Below the pieces are notes generated by a model. That model was not told the DNA's origin. It did not search any database and saw nothing but the letters and a program-made list of their open reading frames with translations. A DNA stretch of 64,000 nucleotides from JBBKWU01 sp037969035 (GTDB lineage Bacteria; Pseudomonadota; Alphaproteobacteria; Micavibrionales; Micavibrionaceae): NCBI GenBank assembly GCA_037969035.1, contig JBBKWU010000010.1, forward strand, positions 1-64,000, written 5' to 3'. The position numbers and the translations under genes are program-made. Positions 23,835 to 34,000 of this stretch are shown here, piece after piece; within the stretch, counting starts at the first letter, position 1, and each line of letters begins with the position of its first letter.

Positions 23835-25064
23835 TTGACCAAGAAAACAAAAACGGTTGTCAGTCTTTTCACCTATGGTGGCGGTATGCGTGGTCTTGTC
23901 CCCGCACACATCATGGCACAGATGGAATACATGACTGGCCTGCGGATGTCAGACATGGTTGATATATTTGCGGGTCCTTCAACGGGCGCGATTTTAAACG
24001 CCGCGCTGAACGTCCCATCAAAGAAAATGCCAGGCCGCCCGAAATATCGCGCGCAGCACCTCGTTAAATTTTATGAGCGTGAAGGTATCAAAATTTTTCC
24101 CGATGATAGTTACCGCTCATTTCGTGGCATCATCCATGACTTTAACAACAGAACGCTCAAGCTCAGCCAGATGAACAAGCTTCTACGGCATGGTCATTAT
24201 GACCCCTCCTATCTGAGTTACGCGCTGCAGCGTCTTTACGGCGACACAAACCTAGAAGATTCGCTTAGCAGCCTAATCATCCCGACCTATAACATTGACG
24301 GCGCACAAATCCGCACCACCACAGAAGAAGGCGAAACAGAAGATTCCCCGACGCGCACAAAAAACAACGTGAGCGACGAAGGCGGCCACGCTGTGTGGCT
24401 CAAGAACATCCGCACCAACCAACCCATCGGAACAGCGCATAACACGCCCCACGTGTCGCTCTATAACGCCGTAATGGGCAGTTGCGCCGCACCAACCTAC
24501 TTCCCTTGCCACCACATGAATGTTCAATACCCTGATGAGCGCGGAATTATCGATCTCGCCGCCATTGATGGTGTTATCTTTGACAACCCCTGCATCAGCT
24601 ATCTTGGTGCTATCCGTCGTCATATTCCTGCAGACACACAACACCTCATGATTATTCTTGGGACGGGTTACACCAATAAATCCGTAAAAAAAGAGGACTG
24701 GAATCGTTATGGTTCGCTTGGTGTTGTTGACCCCGTGAATGATTTGCCACTGATCAATATATTCTTCCACGCATCCGAATCAGCGCTCATGGACAGTTTT
24801 TCCGAAGAAATGGGTAATAATCTTCACATCTTCAATAAATCCATGATTCCTATTTTGGGACATCCCGACGCGCCAAACACCTTAATTGATGACGCCAGCC
24901 CGAAAAACATCAAGGGTTTAAAATGGTTTGCCGAAGAAATCATGGAAGAAAACAAAAGCGCGCTTGAAAACCTATGCCATCTGCTTGTAGCGAACCATCA
25001 GAACAAACAAGGTGCTGCCGAGAAAAGCCGCAAATTCTTCTCTTTTCTCAGCCGAGGGAAATAA
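23835..25064 (+). CDS. Patatin-like phospholipase (intact Ser/Asp dyad)
   Basis: This 409-aa patatin-family acyl hydrolase would cleave fatty acids from membrane or neutral lipids. The oxyanion-hole motif GGGMRG is at residues 15-20, the nucleophile is Ser 49 in FAGPSTGA (G-x-S-x-G) and the catalytic Asp is about 245 (AIDGVIFDNP). There is no signal peptide or membrane segment, so it is cytoplasmic unless exported by a dedicated system. The only in-frame start is TTG, one base after a 15-codon upstream frame, with no good ribosome-binding site; translation may be re-initiated there. A related gene follows on the same strand. Confidence 0.85.
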   Translation: MTKKTKTVVSLFTYGGGMRGLVPAHIMAQMEYMTGLRMSDMVDIFAGPSTGAILNAALNVPSKKMPGRPKYRAQHLVKFYEREGIKIFPDDSYRSFRGIIHDFNNRTLKLSQMNKLLRHGHYDPSYLSYALQRLYGDTNLEDSLSSLIIPTYNIDGAQIRTTTEEGETEDSPTRTKNNVSDEGGHAVWLKNIRTNQPIGTAHNTPHVSLYNAVMGSCAAPTYFPCHHMNVQYPDERGIIDLAAIDGVIFDNPCISYLGAIRRHIPADTQHLMIILGTGYTNKSVKKEDWNRYGSLGVVDPVNDLPLINIFFHASESALMDSFSEEMGNNLHIFNKSMIPILGHPDAPNTLIDDASPKNIKGLKWFAEEIMEENKSALENLCHLLVANHQNKQGAAEKSRKFFSFLSRGK

Positions 25065-25173
25065 TTTACACACATAATGTTGCGTCGCACCACACGTTAA
25101 ATGTGACAGGTGACCTCTATTTTTGCTACATTAGCAAACAAGCAAACATAAAAGAGTAATTGAGAAAGTCCAT

Positions 25174-26547
25174 ATGAACAGGGACAACAGAGCCCCACAT
25201 TATTTTAGTGCTCACTTTCCAGGCGGCGCCGCGCACAGTATTTACAGTATTGTGCACGCAGCGCATATTGAACAACAAAGTGGCCTCTATTTACGTGATT
25301 TATTCACGGGTGGTTGCCGGGCTGGCTCGGCTGGCGTGTTTCCTGCTGTGGCTGCTTTCATGCCAAATAAAGCGGATCCAACAAAGCCACTTTATTCGAT
25401 GACGGAGTTCATTGATGTCTTTGCTAACAAAATATCTGAATTCCTGCCTTACAGCCCTTTTCACCATGGGAAACATGCTCTCAATCATTTTACCCCCCTT
25501 TCCAAAGGTCTATTTAACCTGCACATGTCGCCCAAGCCAATGGAAGACGGGTTAAAAGAAATGCTGGGTGGTTTAACGCTGAAAGATGCCACACGCACAT
25601 TTTCCGTGACCTCACAGGAAATTTCGCCAAACCTACGACCGCATGACTTTACCTTTGTCGAAGACAATTACCTTGGCGCCTCCGCGAAAGAAATTTTGGA
25701 CTATCCTATCCAAGATCTGCCGCTTTACAAAATTCTGATGGCTGCCACGCGTTTCCCGACTGTGTTTGATTCTTACACGCTTGATGAAACAGGAACTACA
25801 CATATCGACATGGCCTTTGTTGATGGTAGCGCTGATTTTATTTCGCGTTGTTTGCGCCACAGAAAAGAAGGCCAGCATTTTGCGCATGTTATTTTTGGCA
25901 CAACGGTCGACACACAAGCGATATCGCCCGAAGAATACCGCGGTCTGGATGCTCTCTCCATGCTGTTTAACCGCTTCTTTATTAAAGGTGCTGGAATTCA
26001 AACCAAGGGGCGCAACCTAGAATCTTTGCGGGGATTGCTTGGTTCACGGAACTTTTATCTACTCGAAGATTCCTTGCTGCCTGAAGACAATCCCAAAGGG
26101 ACGGTCATGCCATCCTTGAATATTTTGGACACGCGGCCTGAAACAATGCGTAAACATATAGAATTTGCTAAAGAACAATTAGAAAGACATGCGGACACCA
26201 TTTACAAACCGTTGGTTGATCGTTTGGTTGAAAACCACGCTCTCATCACGCAAGTACAGCCTGACACCGCCTTTACCGTCATTGAAAAAGCAACAGATTC
26301 TGTTGCCGATAGACTACAAAGACAAGCGGATAAAATAGCTGAAAAGGTTGTACCCGAACCACGTACAACAAAATTCAGATTCTGCGGCATGGAAGTCGGT
26401 ATTTCCTTTAACCGCGTCGCCAGAAACAAACCTGCCGATGTGCAAGACAACGAACCATCAGCACAACTCACGGAAAACAAACTGGAGCAAGACGCACCAG
26501 AAGAAACACGGACAACAGTTCCCGAAAAGAAACACCGCGCGCCGTAA
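25174..26547 (+). CDS. Divergent patatin-like protein with Cys at the nucleophile position
   Basis: This 457-aa protein matches the first patatin in layout: oxyanion-type FPGGAAHS (15-22), the elbow FTGGCRAGSAG (44-54) and the Asp motif VDGSADF (Asp 217). In the elbow, alignment with FAGPSTG puts Cys 48 where the serine should be and Ala 50 in place of the last Gly. It therefore either uses a cysteine or has lost activity. The last 130 residues are an extra charged, helix-rich tail. It starts 109 bp after the first patatin gene; the two are probably co-transcribed. It could act as a regulatory partner of its neighbour. Confidence 0.7.
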   Translation: MNRDNRAPHYFSAHFPGGAAHSIYSIVHAAHIEQQSGLYLRDLFTGGCRAGSAGVFPAVAAFMPNKADPTKPLYSMTEFIDVFANKISEFLPYSPFHHGKHALNHFTPLSKGLFNLHMSPKPMEDGLKEMLGGLTLKDATRTFSVTSQEISPNLRPHDFTFVEDNYLGASAKEILDYPIQDLPLYKILMAATRFPTVFDSYTLDETGTTHIDMAFVDGSADFISRCLRHRKEGQHFAHVIFGTTVDTQAISPEEYRGLDALSMLFNRFFIKGAGIQTKGRNLESLRGLLGSRNFYLLEDSLLPEDNPKGTVMPSLNILDTRPETMRKHIEFAKEQLERHADTIYKPLVDRLVENHALITQVQPDTAFTVIEKATDSVADRLQRQADKIAEKVVPEPRTTKFRFCGMEVGISFNRVARNKPADVQDNEPSAQLTENKLEQDAPEETRTTVPEKKHRAP

Positions 26548-26593
26548 TACGGACACGCGGTGCTTATCATTGATTTCATTTAATGAATAACGA

Positions 26594-27814
26594 CTACGCC
26601 GCCGCTGCTTTCTGTGCTATCGCGGCGCACGCTTTTTTAATGCGTCCGCAAGCCTCGCGCAGGGCTTCTTCTGATGTCGCGTATGAGATGCGGAAATACG
26701 GTGACAAACCAAATGCCGCACCCTGAACGCAGGCAACGCCTTGATCTTCCAACAAATACGTCACGAAATCTTCATCGTTCTTAATCACTTTGCCGCTTGG
26801 TGTTGTTTTACCGATAACACCCGCGCATGACGGGTAAACGTAAAACGCGCCTTCTGGCATCGGGCAAGACAAGCCTTCGCATTCATTGAGCAACGCCACA
26901 ACCATATCGCGACGGCCTTTAAACGCATCGTTACGCTCGGCCAAGAATGATTGGTCGCCGTTTAATGCCTCAACGGCTGCTGCTTGTGAGATTGAGCACG
27001 GGTTTGACGTGCTTTGGCTTTGAACCTTTGCCATGGCTTTAATCAACTCTTTCGGGCCGCCCGCAAAACCAATGCGCCAGCCTGTCATAGAGTATGCTTT
27101 GGACACGCCATTAATCGTCAATGTGCGGCTGTGTAGTTTAGGCTCGACCTCGGCAGGTGTTACGAATTTGAAACCGTCATAAACGATTTTTTCGTACATA
27201 TCATCAACCATCAACCAAACATGGTCGTGCTTCACCAAAACATCGGTAATGGCTTTCATCTCGTCATGCGTGTAAGCCGCACCCGTTGGGTTGGATGGTG
27301 AGTTTAAAACAATCCATTTTGTTTTTGGCGTGATTGCCGCTTCCAAATCGGCAGCCTGCAATTTAAAGCTGTTTTCCAGCGTACATTCAACAATCACGGG
27401 CGTGCCTTCAGCAAGCAATGTCATATCAGGATACGAAACCCAATACGGCGCAGGAATGATCACTTCATCGCCTTCGTTCACAGACGCCATCAAGGCATTA
27501 TAAAGAACCTGTTTACCGCCTGTGCCAACCGTAATTTCATCACGTGCGTATGTCAGGTTATTGTCGCGCTTGAATTTTGCGATGATTGCATCTTTAAGCG
27601 CAGGCGTGCCGTCTACGGCTGTGTATTTTGTTTGGCCTTCTTTGATGGCTTTAATCGCCGCTTCTTTAATGAAGTCAGGCGTGTCAAAGTCAGGCTCACC
27701 CGCGCCCAGACCGATAATATCACGACCAGCGTCTTTTAGTTCCTTGGCTTTGGCAGTTACGGCCAATGTCGGGGATGGTTTAATACGGCTCAAACGGTTT
27801 GCAACGATAGACAT
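26594..27814 (-). CDS. Class I PLP aminotransferase (aspartate aminotransferase)
   Basis: This 406-aa PLP enzyme moves amino groups between aspartate (or related substrates) and 2-oxoglutarate. The start MSIVANRLSRIKPSPTLAVTAKAKELKDAG and GAGEPDFDTPDFIKEAA are typical of the alphaproteobacterial/thermophile type aspartate (and prephenate) aminotransferases. The PLP lysine is in GVSKAYSMTGWRIGF, with LNSPSNPTG and FRISYAT also visible. I chose the ATG at 27814 (GGAG ribosome-binding site); the longer frame to 27862 is unlikely. It converges with the second patatin gene. Confidence 0.93.
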   Translation of the reverse strand: MSIVANRLSRIKPSPTLAVTAKAKELKDAGRDIIGLGAGEPDFDTPDFIKEAAIKAIKEGQTKYTAVDGTPALKDAIIAKFKRDNNLTYARDEITVGTGGKQVLYNALMASVNEGDEVIIPAPYWVSYPDMTLLAEGTPVIVECTLENSFKLQAADLEAAITPKTKWIVLNSPSNPTGAAYTHDEMKAITDVLVKHDHVWLMVDDMYEKIVYDGFKFVTPAEVEPKLHSRTLTINGVSKAYSMTGWRIGFAGGPKELIKAMAKVQSQSTSNPCSISQAAAVEALNGDQSFLAERNDAFKGRRDMVVALLNECEGLSCPMPEGAFYVYPSCAGVIGKTTPSGKVIKNDEDFVTYLLEDQGVACVQGAAFGLSPYFRISYATSEEALREACGRIKKACAAIAQKAAAA

Positions 27815-27895
27815 TATCCTTCTCCTTCGGTTTTGTAGAATACAAAACGAAAGTAGAATCAATTATCGCTCAAATCAATGGCTTTTTGCGTTTAG

Positions 27896-28537
27896 TTACG
27901 GGCGCGGGTCACTTTCCCGTGGACGACGTGTGCGCGTCACTGTTCTTGATTTTTCAACCTCAGGCACAGGTGCTACTGCTTTTTCAACGACGACATAAAC
28001 ATCATCATCTTCCCAGTCAAAATCATCATCGTCATCTTCTTCCGTCGTTTGATCGGAAGCTGGTCTTAATGAATCTTCTTTTTCTATGTACTTAAAGTCG
28101 CCGACATCTTCCGCTACATCATCAAAAGCAGCGCTTACGCTATTATCATTTGCTGAAACGTGAGGAACATCAGGAGTGTCTTCTGTTTGCGGATCAAGCG
28201 CCAAACCTGTGCGCTTACGCAAATCTTTCAAAGCATCACGGCTAAGCTGACCATCGCTAACAGGAACACTAATGCTACCTGTGCCAAATTTATCGTCCAT
28301 CTGAATTGTGCGTCCGCTTTTCGAAAATTTTGCGTCAGGGAAATCTTTTTGGAACCACGCGAGCGCAAGAATGCTTGCCTTGCGGTGCTTAGACGTATCT
28401 TCGGTTGTAACGACCGTATAGCCACTCGCCAGCAATTCATTCAGTGCGAACTTCAATGACACATCTGATTGAGGTTTTGTGCGGCTACTGCTTTTTTTAT
28501 TATAGTGATACGGCTTACGTGGTGCTTTGCGTGACAT
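27896..28537 (-). CDS. Unknown basic-to-acidic protein, 213 aa
   Basis: I do not recognise this protein. The N-terminus is strongly basic (MSRKAPRKPYHYNKKSSSR), a folded-looking core spans about residues 25-115 (ALNELLASGYTVVTTEDTSKHRKASILALAWFQKDFP), then there is a disordered acidic tail with a run of Asp/Glu near 165-180 and a basic end (TRTRRPRE). Ribosome-binding site AGGAG. It lies 80 bp upstream of the aminotransferase on the same strand. A nucleic-acid-binding role would fit the charge pattern but is not shown. Confidence 0.55.
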   Translation of the reverse strand: MSRKAPRKPYHYNKKSSSRTKPQSDVSLKFALNELLASGYTVVTTEDTSKHRKASILALAWFQKDFPDAKFSKSGRTIQMDDKFGTGSISVPVSDGQLSRDALKDLRKRTGLALDPQTEDTPDVPHVSANDNSVSAAFDDVAEDVGDFKYIEKEDSLRPASDQTTEEDDDDDFDWEDDDVYVVVEKAVAPVPEVEKSRTVTRTRRPRESDPRP

Positions 28538-28609
28538 GTTCTATTCTCCTGTTCAAAATAATTATGACCAGACATTATAGAAACAATATCGTAAACGCAA
28601 ATAATTTGA

Positions 28610-29695
28610 TTAGTAAGCACCATCATTAATGTATTGCGCCGCAGCGATATGATCGAATGTGGGAACTTCGTCGAACGCGATTTCCTGCGCGATAAGCCAA
28701 TCAGCCAACGGCTTCATCAGCGGGTCTTTCAATCCTTCGTTCAAGTAACCCGCGACACGTAGCAGGAATTGCAAGTAGCGCGGTTTTTTGTCATTCACTG
28801 CCAAGCGCACAAATTGCCCCATCAAACGGCAATGGAATTGCGTGGCGAGCAAGCGATACCAAGCGCGGAAGGTTTGTGCTTCCTCTGCGCTCATCTTCTC
28901 GCAAAAGCGGTTCAGCATATTTTCGCGCAAATCTTGCGGTACATCGACCCGCGCATCTTCCAACAAATTCCCCAAATCATAGGCCAATGGACCAGACAGC
29001 GCGCCTTGGTAGTCTAAAACCCCTGCTTTGCTTAGTCCCTGTTCACCCTCAACCCACATCAAGTTTTCGAAATGGAAATCTGCATGAACGAATCCTTGGG
29101 GACATGGCGGTAACGAAGCCGCTAAATCATCCCAAATTTTGTTATATTCTGCGACCAATGCAGGATCGACTTTTTCCTGACGGTAAACGGGCATATACCA
29201 TTCCACCAAACGTTGCTTGGCTTTATCAAGATAGCTGCCCTTGAAATCATCAAGCGCGACATCTGCTGCATTTGTGTTTTTGTAAATATGAAGTAACGCA
29301 TCCGCCGCCAACGCATAAATTTCGTCACGGGGCACGCCACTATCGAGCGCAATTTTAAACGATGTATCGCCCAAATCCTCAAGCAGTACATAGCCTTGCT
29401 CGTAATCAACCTCATAAACTTCGGGGGCGTGCAAGCCAATACCACGCAGATATACGCTCAAGCGCACAAAGTCATCAACGCGATGACCTTGGGTTGCATT
29501 CGGGTGACCATCGGGGACAGATTCCATCAAAAGAACAGACTTGCCGACCTTTGCCAGACGGAAATAGCGGCGAAATCCGCAATCCTCGCCAACAGGCAAT
29601 AGATCAGCCCCCGCCCAACCACTGCGCGCAAGAAACGCGCCCAGCAAGCTAGTGCGGCTTTCAAACCAGTCTTCTATCGAAAAATCAGCTACCAT
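28610..29695 (-). CDS. APH-fold kinase, AmgK-like
   Basis: This 361-aa phosphotransferase has the aminoglycoside-phosphotransferase fold. The catalytic loop VHADFHFENLMW and the metal-binding VLDYQGALSGPLAYDLGNLLEDAR are clear, and the N-terminal lobe has CGFRRYFRL and GYVLLEDLGD. This is the pattern of the AmgK group (anomeric kinase for N-acetylmuramate/N-acetylglucosamine in cell-wall recycling). The usual partner MurU is not adjacent, so the substrate is uncertain. A weak ribosome-binding site precedes the ATG. Downstream lies the basic/acidic unknown protein. Confidence 0.75.
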   Translation of the reverse strand: MVADFSIEDWFESRTSLLGAFLARSGWAGADLLPVGEDCGFRRYFRLAKVGKSVLLMESVPDGHPNATQGHRVDDFVRLSVYLRGIGLHAPEVYEVDYEQGYVLLEDLGDTSFKIALDSGVPRDEIYALAADALLHIYKNTNAADVALDDFKGSYLDKAKQRLVEWYMPVYRQEKVDPALVAEYNKIWDDLAASLPPCPQGFVHADFHFENLMWVEGEQGLSKAGVLDYQGALSGPLAYDLGNLLEDARVDVPQDLRENMLNRFCEKMSAEEAQTFRAWYRLLATQFHCRLMGQFVRLAVNDKKPRYLQFLLRVAGYLNEGLKDPLMKPLADWLIAQEIAFDEVPTFDHIAAAQYINDGAY

Positions 29696-29744
29696 GAGAA
29701 AAGATTAGAGCGCAAAATCCCTCTGTGCAACACAAAACAGCTAT

Positions 29745-30161
29745 TTATTCAGCGTCTTTTGAATGATCAGAACCGCGCTGTGTCATACGTTTAAGGCTAT
29801 CAATATGCGTTTTTGATGCTTTGCGACGTGATACGGGCGGCACATTGCCTTCGAATCCGAACATCGGCGTGTTGCTGCTTTGTAGGGATTTTAAAATTTC
29901 CTCACCGAATGTTGCTGGTGTCATTTGCACGCCTTGCGGTGTTTCAGGAATCGCCTCGTCGTCTTCGTGTAAATTTTGATTATAGGTGACGCGGTTAATG
30001 GCGTGCGCGGTAATCCCCGTCAAGTGAGGTCGCGCGAGTGCCAAGAGCAATTTTTGGTCATCATAACACCACGCCATAAGCTGCTGCCGCGCTTTGGTCG
30101 TGTTTCCCTTGCTCAGGCGCAGCGCCTCTTTAATTCGTCCCTCTGCGTATTCTAGGCTCAT
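29745..30161 (-). CDS. Unknown 138-aa protein
   Basis: I do not recognise this protein. It opens with a helical stretch EGRIKEALRLSKGNTTKARQQLMAWCYDDQKLLLALARPHLTGI, which looks like a conserved small domain, and ends with a basic, disordered tail. Good ribosome-binding site (AAAGGA). It lies 49 bp upstream of the AmgK-like gene on the same strand and may be co-transcribed with it. Confidence 0.6.
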   Translation of the reverse strand: MSLEYAEGRIKEALRLSKGNTTKARQQLMAWCYDDQKLLLALARPHLTGITAHAINRVTYNQNLHEDDEAIPETPQGVQMTPATFGEEILKSLQSSNTPMFGFEGNVPPVSRRKASKTHIDSLKRMTQRGSDHSKDAE

Positions 30162-30279
30162 AAATCCAAGTCCTTTTCGTCAATCAATATACTATTTTAG
30201 CATCCTTAGCCTCAAAGGCCAATTAATTCGGCACTTAATATAATCACAAATAAAAGCCGTATTTTTCTCAATCAAAAGT

Positions 30280-30309
30280 TTGACAGGAAATATGATTGTT
30301 ATGTATAGT
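30280..30309 (+). promoter_or_regulatory. Near-consensus sigma-70 promoter
   Basis: TTGACA (30280-30285), an 18-bp spacer and TATAGT (30304-30309) lie 43 bp before the next ATG. It is the best-looking promoter I noticed in the window and suggests strong expression of the small gene behind it. Confidence 0.7.
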
Positions 30310-30352
30310 CACTTCACATTCTAAAAATTACACAAAACAATGGAGTATTGAA

Positions 30353-30637
30353 ATGTCTTATAAATGTAGAAAATCATTCACTAGTGCCAAACGCGCTCAA
30401 ACTGAATTAAAAGACGGCAATGGCCGCACAGAAGCAGAAAGCATCGTTCGTGATTTTGCCCGCAAAGCAGACATCACAACAGAACAAGGCTTTGCCATCA
30501 TGGCAGACCGCAGCAACCACGGTGTAAAAGCTGAGAAAGCCGCTGAGTTCTGCGAAGCTGTTCGTGCTGAATATGGTAGTCTCGACACACTTAAAATTGT
30601 TTGTGACGCTGCTGCACCAGCACTGAAAATGGCTTAA
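30353..30637 (+). CDS. Unknown 94-aa protein behind a strong promoter
   Basis: This small soluble protein (MSYKCRKSFTSAKRAQTELKD…) is rich in Ala, Lys and Glu, looks largely helical and has no signal peptide. I do not recognise it. The ATG at 30353 has GGAG upstream. An in-frame start at 30296 would lie upstream of the -10 box and is ruled out by the promoter. The sequence ends VCDAAAPALKMA. A short exported protein follows 33 bp later, so the two probably share the promoter. Confidence 0.6.
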   Translation: MSYKCRKSFTSAKRAQTELKDGNGRTEAESIVRDFARKADITTEQGFAIMADRSNHGVKAEKAAEFCEAVRAEYGSLDTLKIVCDAAAPALKMA

Positions 30638-30670
30638 ATCTAACGTTTTTTAGAAAAAAGGATAATCACA

Positions 30671-31009
30671 ATGACAAAAACAACACCTATGACGGCTCTC
30701 GCTCTTGTTGCCGCTTCTATTACACCTGCATTCGCGCAAGAAGCATCAAACGATGATTTTCGTGCTGTTTTAACGGTAGGCCTTACTACCGATTTCCGAA
30801 CTACAATTATTGAAGGATATTCAGATTTAGATTCTTGCTTACTTCAAGCTAAAATTGCCACGTCTTCGCCTAGCTATTTATCTTCAATTGCAAGTGTAAG
30901 CTGTGAGAAAGGTGGTAAAGTTATTGATGCTTTAACTTGCAGAAAATATGCTTCCAATACTCAAGAATGCGAACGCATTGATCTCAGCTTACCCGCACCA
31001 AAGCGCTAA
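30671..31009 (+). CDS. Exported 112-aa protein of unknown function
   Basis: It has a signal peptide (about residues 1-22, ending AFAQ) and a mature part of about 90 residues with four Cys (SCLLQ, VSCEKG, LTCRKY, ECERI), which could form two disulphides in the periplasm. No family is recognised. Ribosome-binding site AAGGA. The stop overlaps the end of mfd, which converges from the other side (31006-31009). Confidence 0.6.
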   Translation: MTKTTPMTALALVAASITPAFAQEASNDDFRAVLTVGLTTDFRTTIIEGYSDLDSCLLQAKIATSSPSYLSSIASVSCEKGGKVIDALTCRKYASNTQECERIDLSLPAPKR

Positions 31010-34000
31010 CTAGCCAACGCGCTTAAATCCCGCATGATGGATTTTGCACCTTTGACGCGTTGCGCGGCATTATCATACTGGCGAATAAGCACTAATTTCT
31101 GATCATGGCGGAGCTTCACAGCACCGCCTTTTTCATTCATCCACCCCATCAACGCCGGAATATTTGGTGGTGTGTCTTTATAAAATCCAACCACAATCCC
31201 TTTTGGCCCTGCATCAATACGATCAACGCCTGCCGCACGGCAAAGCTGTTTGATCGTGACGATATCGAGCAAATTATCAACTTCCTCGGGGATATCACCA
31301 AAACGGTCAATCAGCTCAGCAGCGAAATTCTCAAGATCATCGGCGTTCTCTAAGTCAGACAAACGGCGATATAGGCTCATCCGCACCGTTAAATCCGTCA
31401 CATAAGTTTCAGGAATAAGAACAGACGTGCCGAGATTAATATTCGGTGTCCATTTATCATCCGCGACTTCGCCCCCATCAACGCCATGCCCTGCCCGCGC
31501 CAGTGCCACAGCATCTTCCAGCATTTGCTGGTAAAGCTCGACCCCGATTTCGCGGATATGACCTGATTGTTCCTCGCCCAATAAATTCCCCGCGCCGCGA
31601 ATATCCATGTCATGGCTCGCAAGTTGAAAACCCGAACCAAGCGTATCCAACGTTTCAATCACCTCAAGCCGTTTCATCGCTTGGTCAGACAGTTTTTTCT
31701 CTGGCTGATAGGTCAGATAAGCATAAGCGCGAACTTTGGAGCGTCCAATACGCCCGCGAATCTGGTAAAGCTGCGCCAGACCAAACATATCGGCACGATG
31801 CACAATCATGGTGTTGGCGGTCGGGATATCAATCCCGCTCTCGATAATATTGGTGGCGAGCAACACATCATATTGCCCGTCATAAAAGGCGGTCATGCGC
31901 TCATCAAGTTCTGTGGCAGGCATTTGCCCATGGGCGCTGATAACTTTGACCTCAGGCACAAGTTCTTTCAGCTGCTCCTCAAGCATATCCATATCCTTCA
32001 CACGCGGGCAAACGTAAAAACTCTGCCCGCCGCGATAATGCTCGCGCAAAATCGCTTCACGAATAACCATCGGATCATAAGGCAGCACAAACGTCCGCAC
32101 CGCCAAACGGTCAACGGGCGGTGTCGCAATCAAGCTCAACTCCCGCACGCCAGTGAGCGACATTTGTAACGTACGCGGAATCGGTGTCGCGGTCAGGGTT
32201 AGGACGTGAACATTGTCTTTTAATTCCTTCAAGCGCTCCTTCTGCTTCACGCCAAAGCGCTGCTCTTCATCGACAATCATCAACCCCAAATTGGCGAATT
32301 TCACATCCTTGCCAAAAAGCGCATGCGTGCCAATCACGATATTCACTGTGCCATCGCGAATGCCATCACGGGTTAGCTTCGCATCACGCGGCGTGACCAT
32401 GCGTGAGAGTTGCCCCACCCGAATGCCCATGCCTTTAAAGCGTTCTGCAAAGTTATTATAGTGCTGCCGCGCAAGCAATGTCGTCGGCACAGCCACCGCC
32501 ACCTGCGCGCCATTCATCGCCGCAACATACGCCGCCCGCATCGCAACTTCGGTCTTCCCAAACCCAACATCACCACACACAAGCCGATCCATCGGGTGAT
32601 CTTCGGCCAAATCAGCTATCACGGAATTAATAGAGCTCAACTGATCTTCAGTTTCCTGATACGGGAATCGCGCCGCAAACTCTTGATAAAGCTCAGGCGA
32701 AACTTCCATCGTATCGGCTTTTTTCAACATCCGCGCCGCAGCAATCTTCAGCAAGTTATCAGCAATCGCCATCAAATCGCGTTTGACTTTAGCCTTGCGC
32801 GCTTGCCAGCCCGCACCACCCAATTTATCAAGCTGGCTTAAACCTTCTTCACTGCCAAAGCGCGAGAGCACTTCTATATTCTCAACAGGCACAAACAAAC
32901 GATCATCACCCACATACACAATCTTAAGGCAATCATGAAATTTCCCGCCCGCCTCTAGCGTTTCAAGCGCTTCAAACCGCCCAACACCGTGGTCAATATG
33001 AGTCACCAGATCACCCGGGGCAATCGATGACACCTCGGTCAAAAAGTTATCAGCCTTACGTTTTTTCGCGCGGCGGGTCAGGCGATCCCCCAAAATATCT
33101 TGCTCCGTCAGCACCACCAAATCTGGCGACACAAAACCGTGCGACAGGCTCAGAATTCCCAACCCCACTTGCGTGGCTTTAAGCTTCTTCACATCGTCAT
33201 AACTCTCACAATTCACAAGATTGGCAATTCCTGCCTTATCCATCATGCTCCGCAACCGCTCGCGCGCGCCTTGGGAATATGAGGCAATAAGCATCTTCGC
33301 GTCCTTAAACCCGATAAGATGCTGGCGCAGCGCATCCATCACATTACCATCGGGCAAAGCGCGGATATCGGCAAAATCGCGGCCTTTGCGCCCGCCGCCG
33401 TCCTCTGTGCCTTCTGTTCCACCAAACGTGGTGAACTGCAACGCCTCTGCTGACAATCCCTTCCATTCCTCCGTACTCATATAAAGCGCATCAACAGGAA
33501 TCGGGTGATAAATCGTGCCTGCAATCACAGGTGCTTTGCCCTTTTTGTTATCGGTGGCGGCTTGCTCCAACGTTTTGCGCGAGGCGTAAAAATCCTCAAC
33601 TTGGGTGAAATGCTCGCCCCGTGCTTGCTCCACCAAATGATCAAGCGTTACCGCAGCATTCGGCGCATAATCAAACAACGTGTCCATCTTCGCAAAAAAC
33701 AGCGGCAACCAATGATCCATGCCGTTATAACGCCGCCCTGCGGAAATCGCCTCATACAGCGGATCATCATCACGCACCATGCCAAACAAATCGCGATACT
33801 GACGGCGAAAGCGATGCACGCTGTCTTCATCCAAAAAGAATTCCGTCGCAGGGTATAAATGAAATTTTGTGAGTTTTTTCGACGTGCGCTGGCTAATCGG
33901 GTCAAACGCTTTAATGCTATCCACATCAACCCCAAACAGGTCCATCCGCACAGGTTCATCATAACCGGGTGGAAAAAGGTCAATAATGCCACCACGAATG

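Noticed and set aside
23835..26547. Patatin pair as part of a CBASS-type defence system
   Set aside because: No nucleotide cyclase, HORMA, TRIP13 or E1/E2-like gene lies in the 10 kb on either side.
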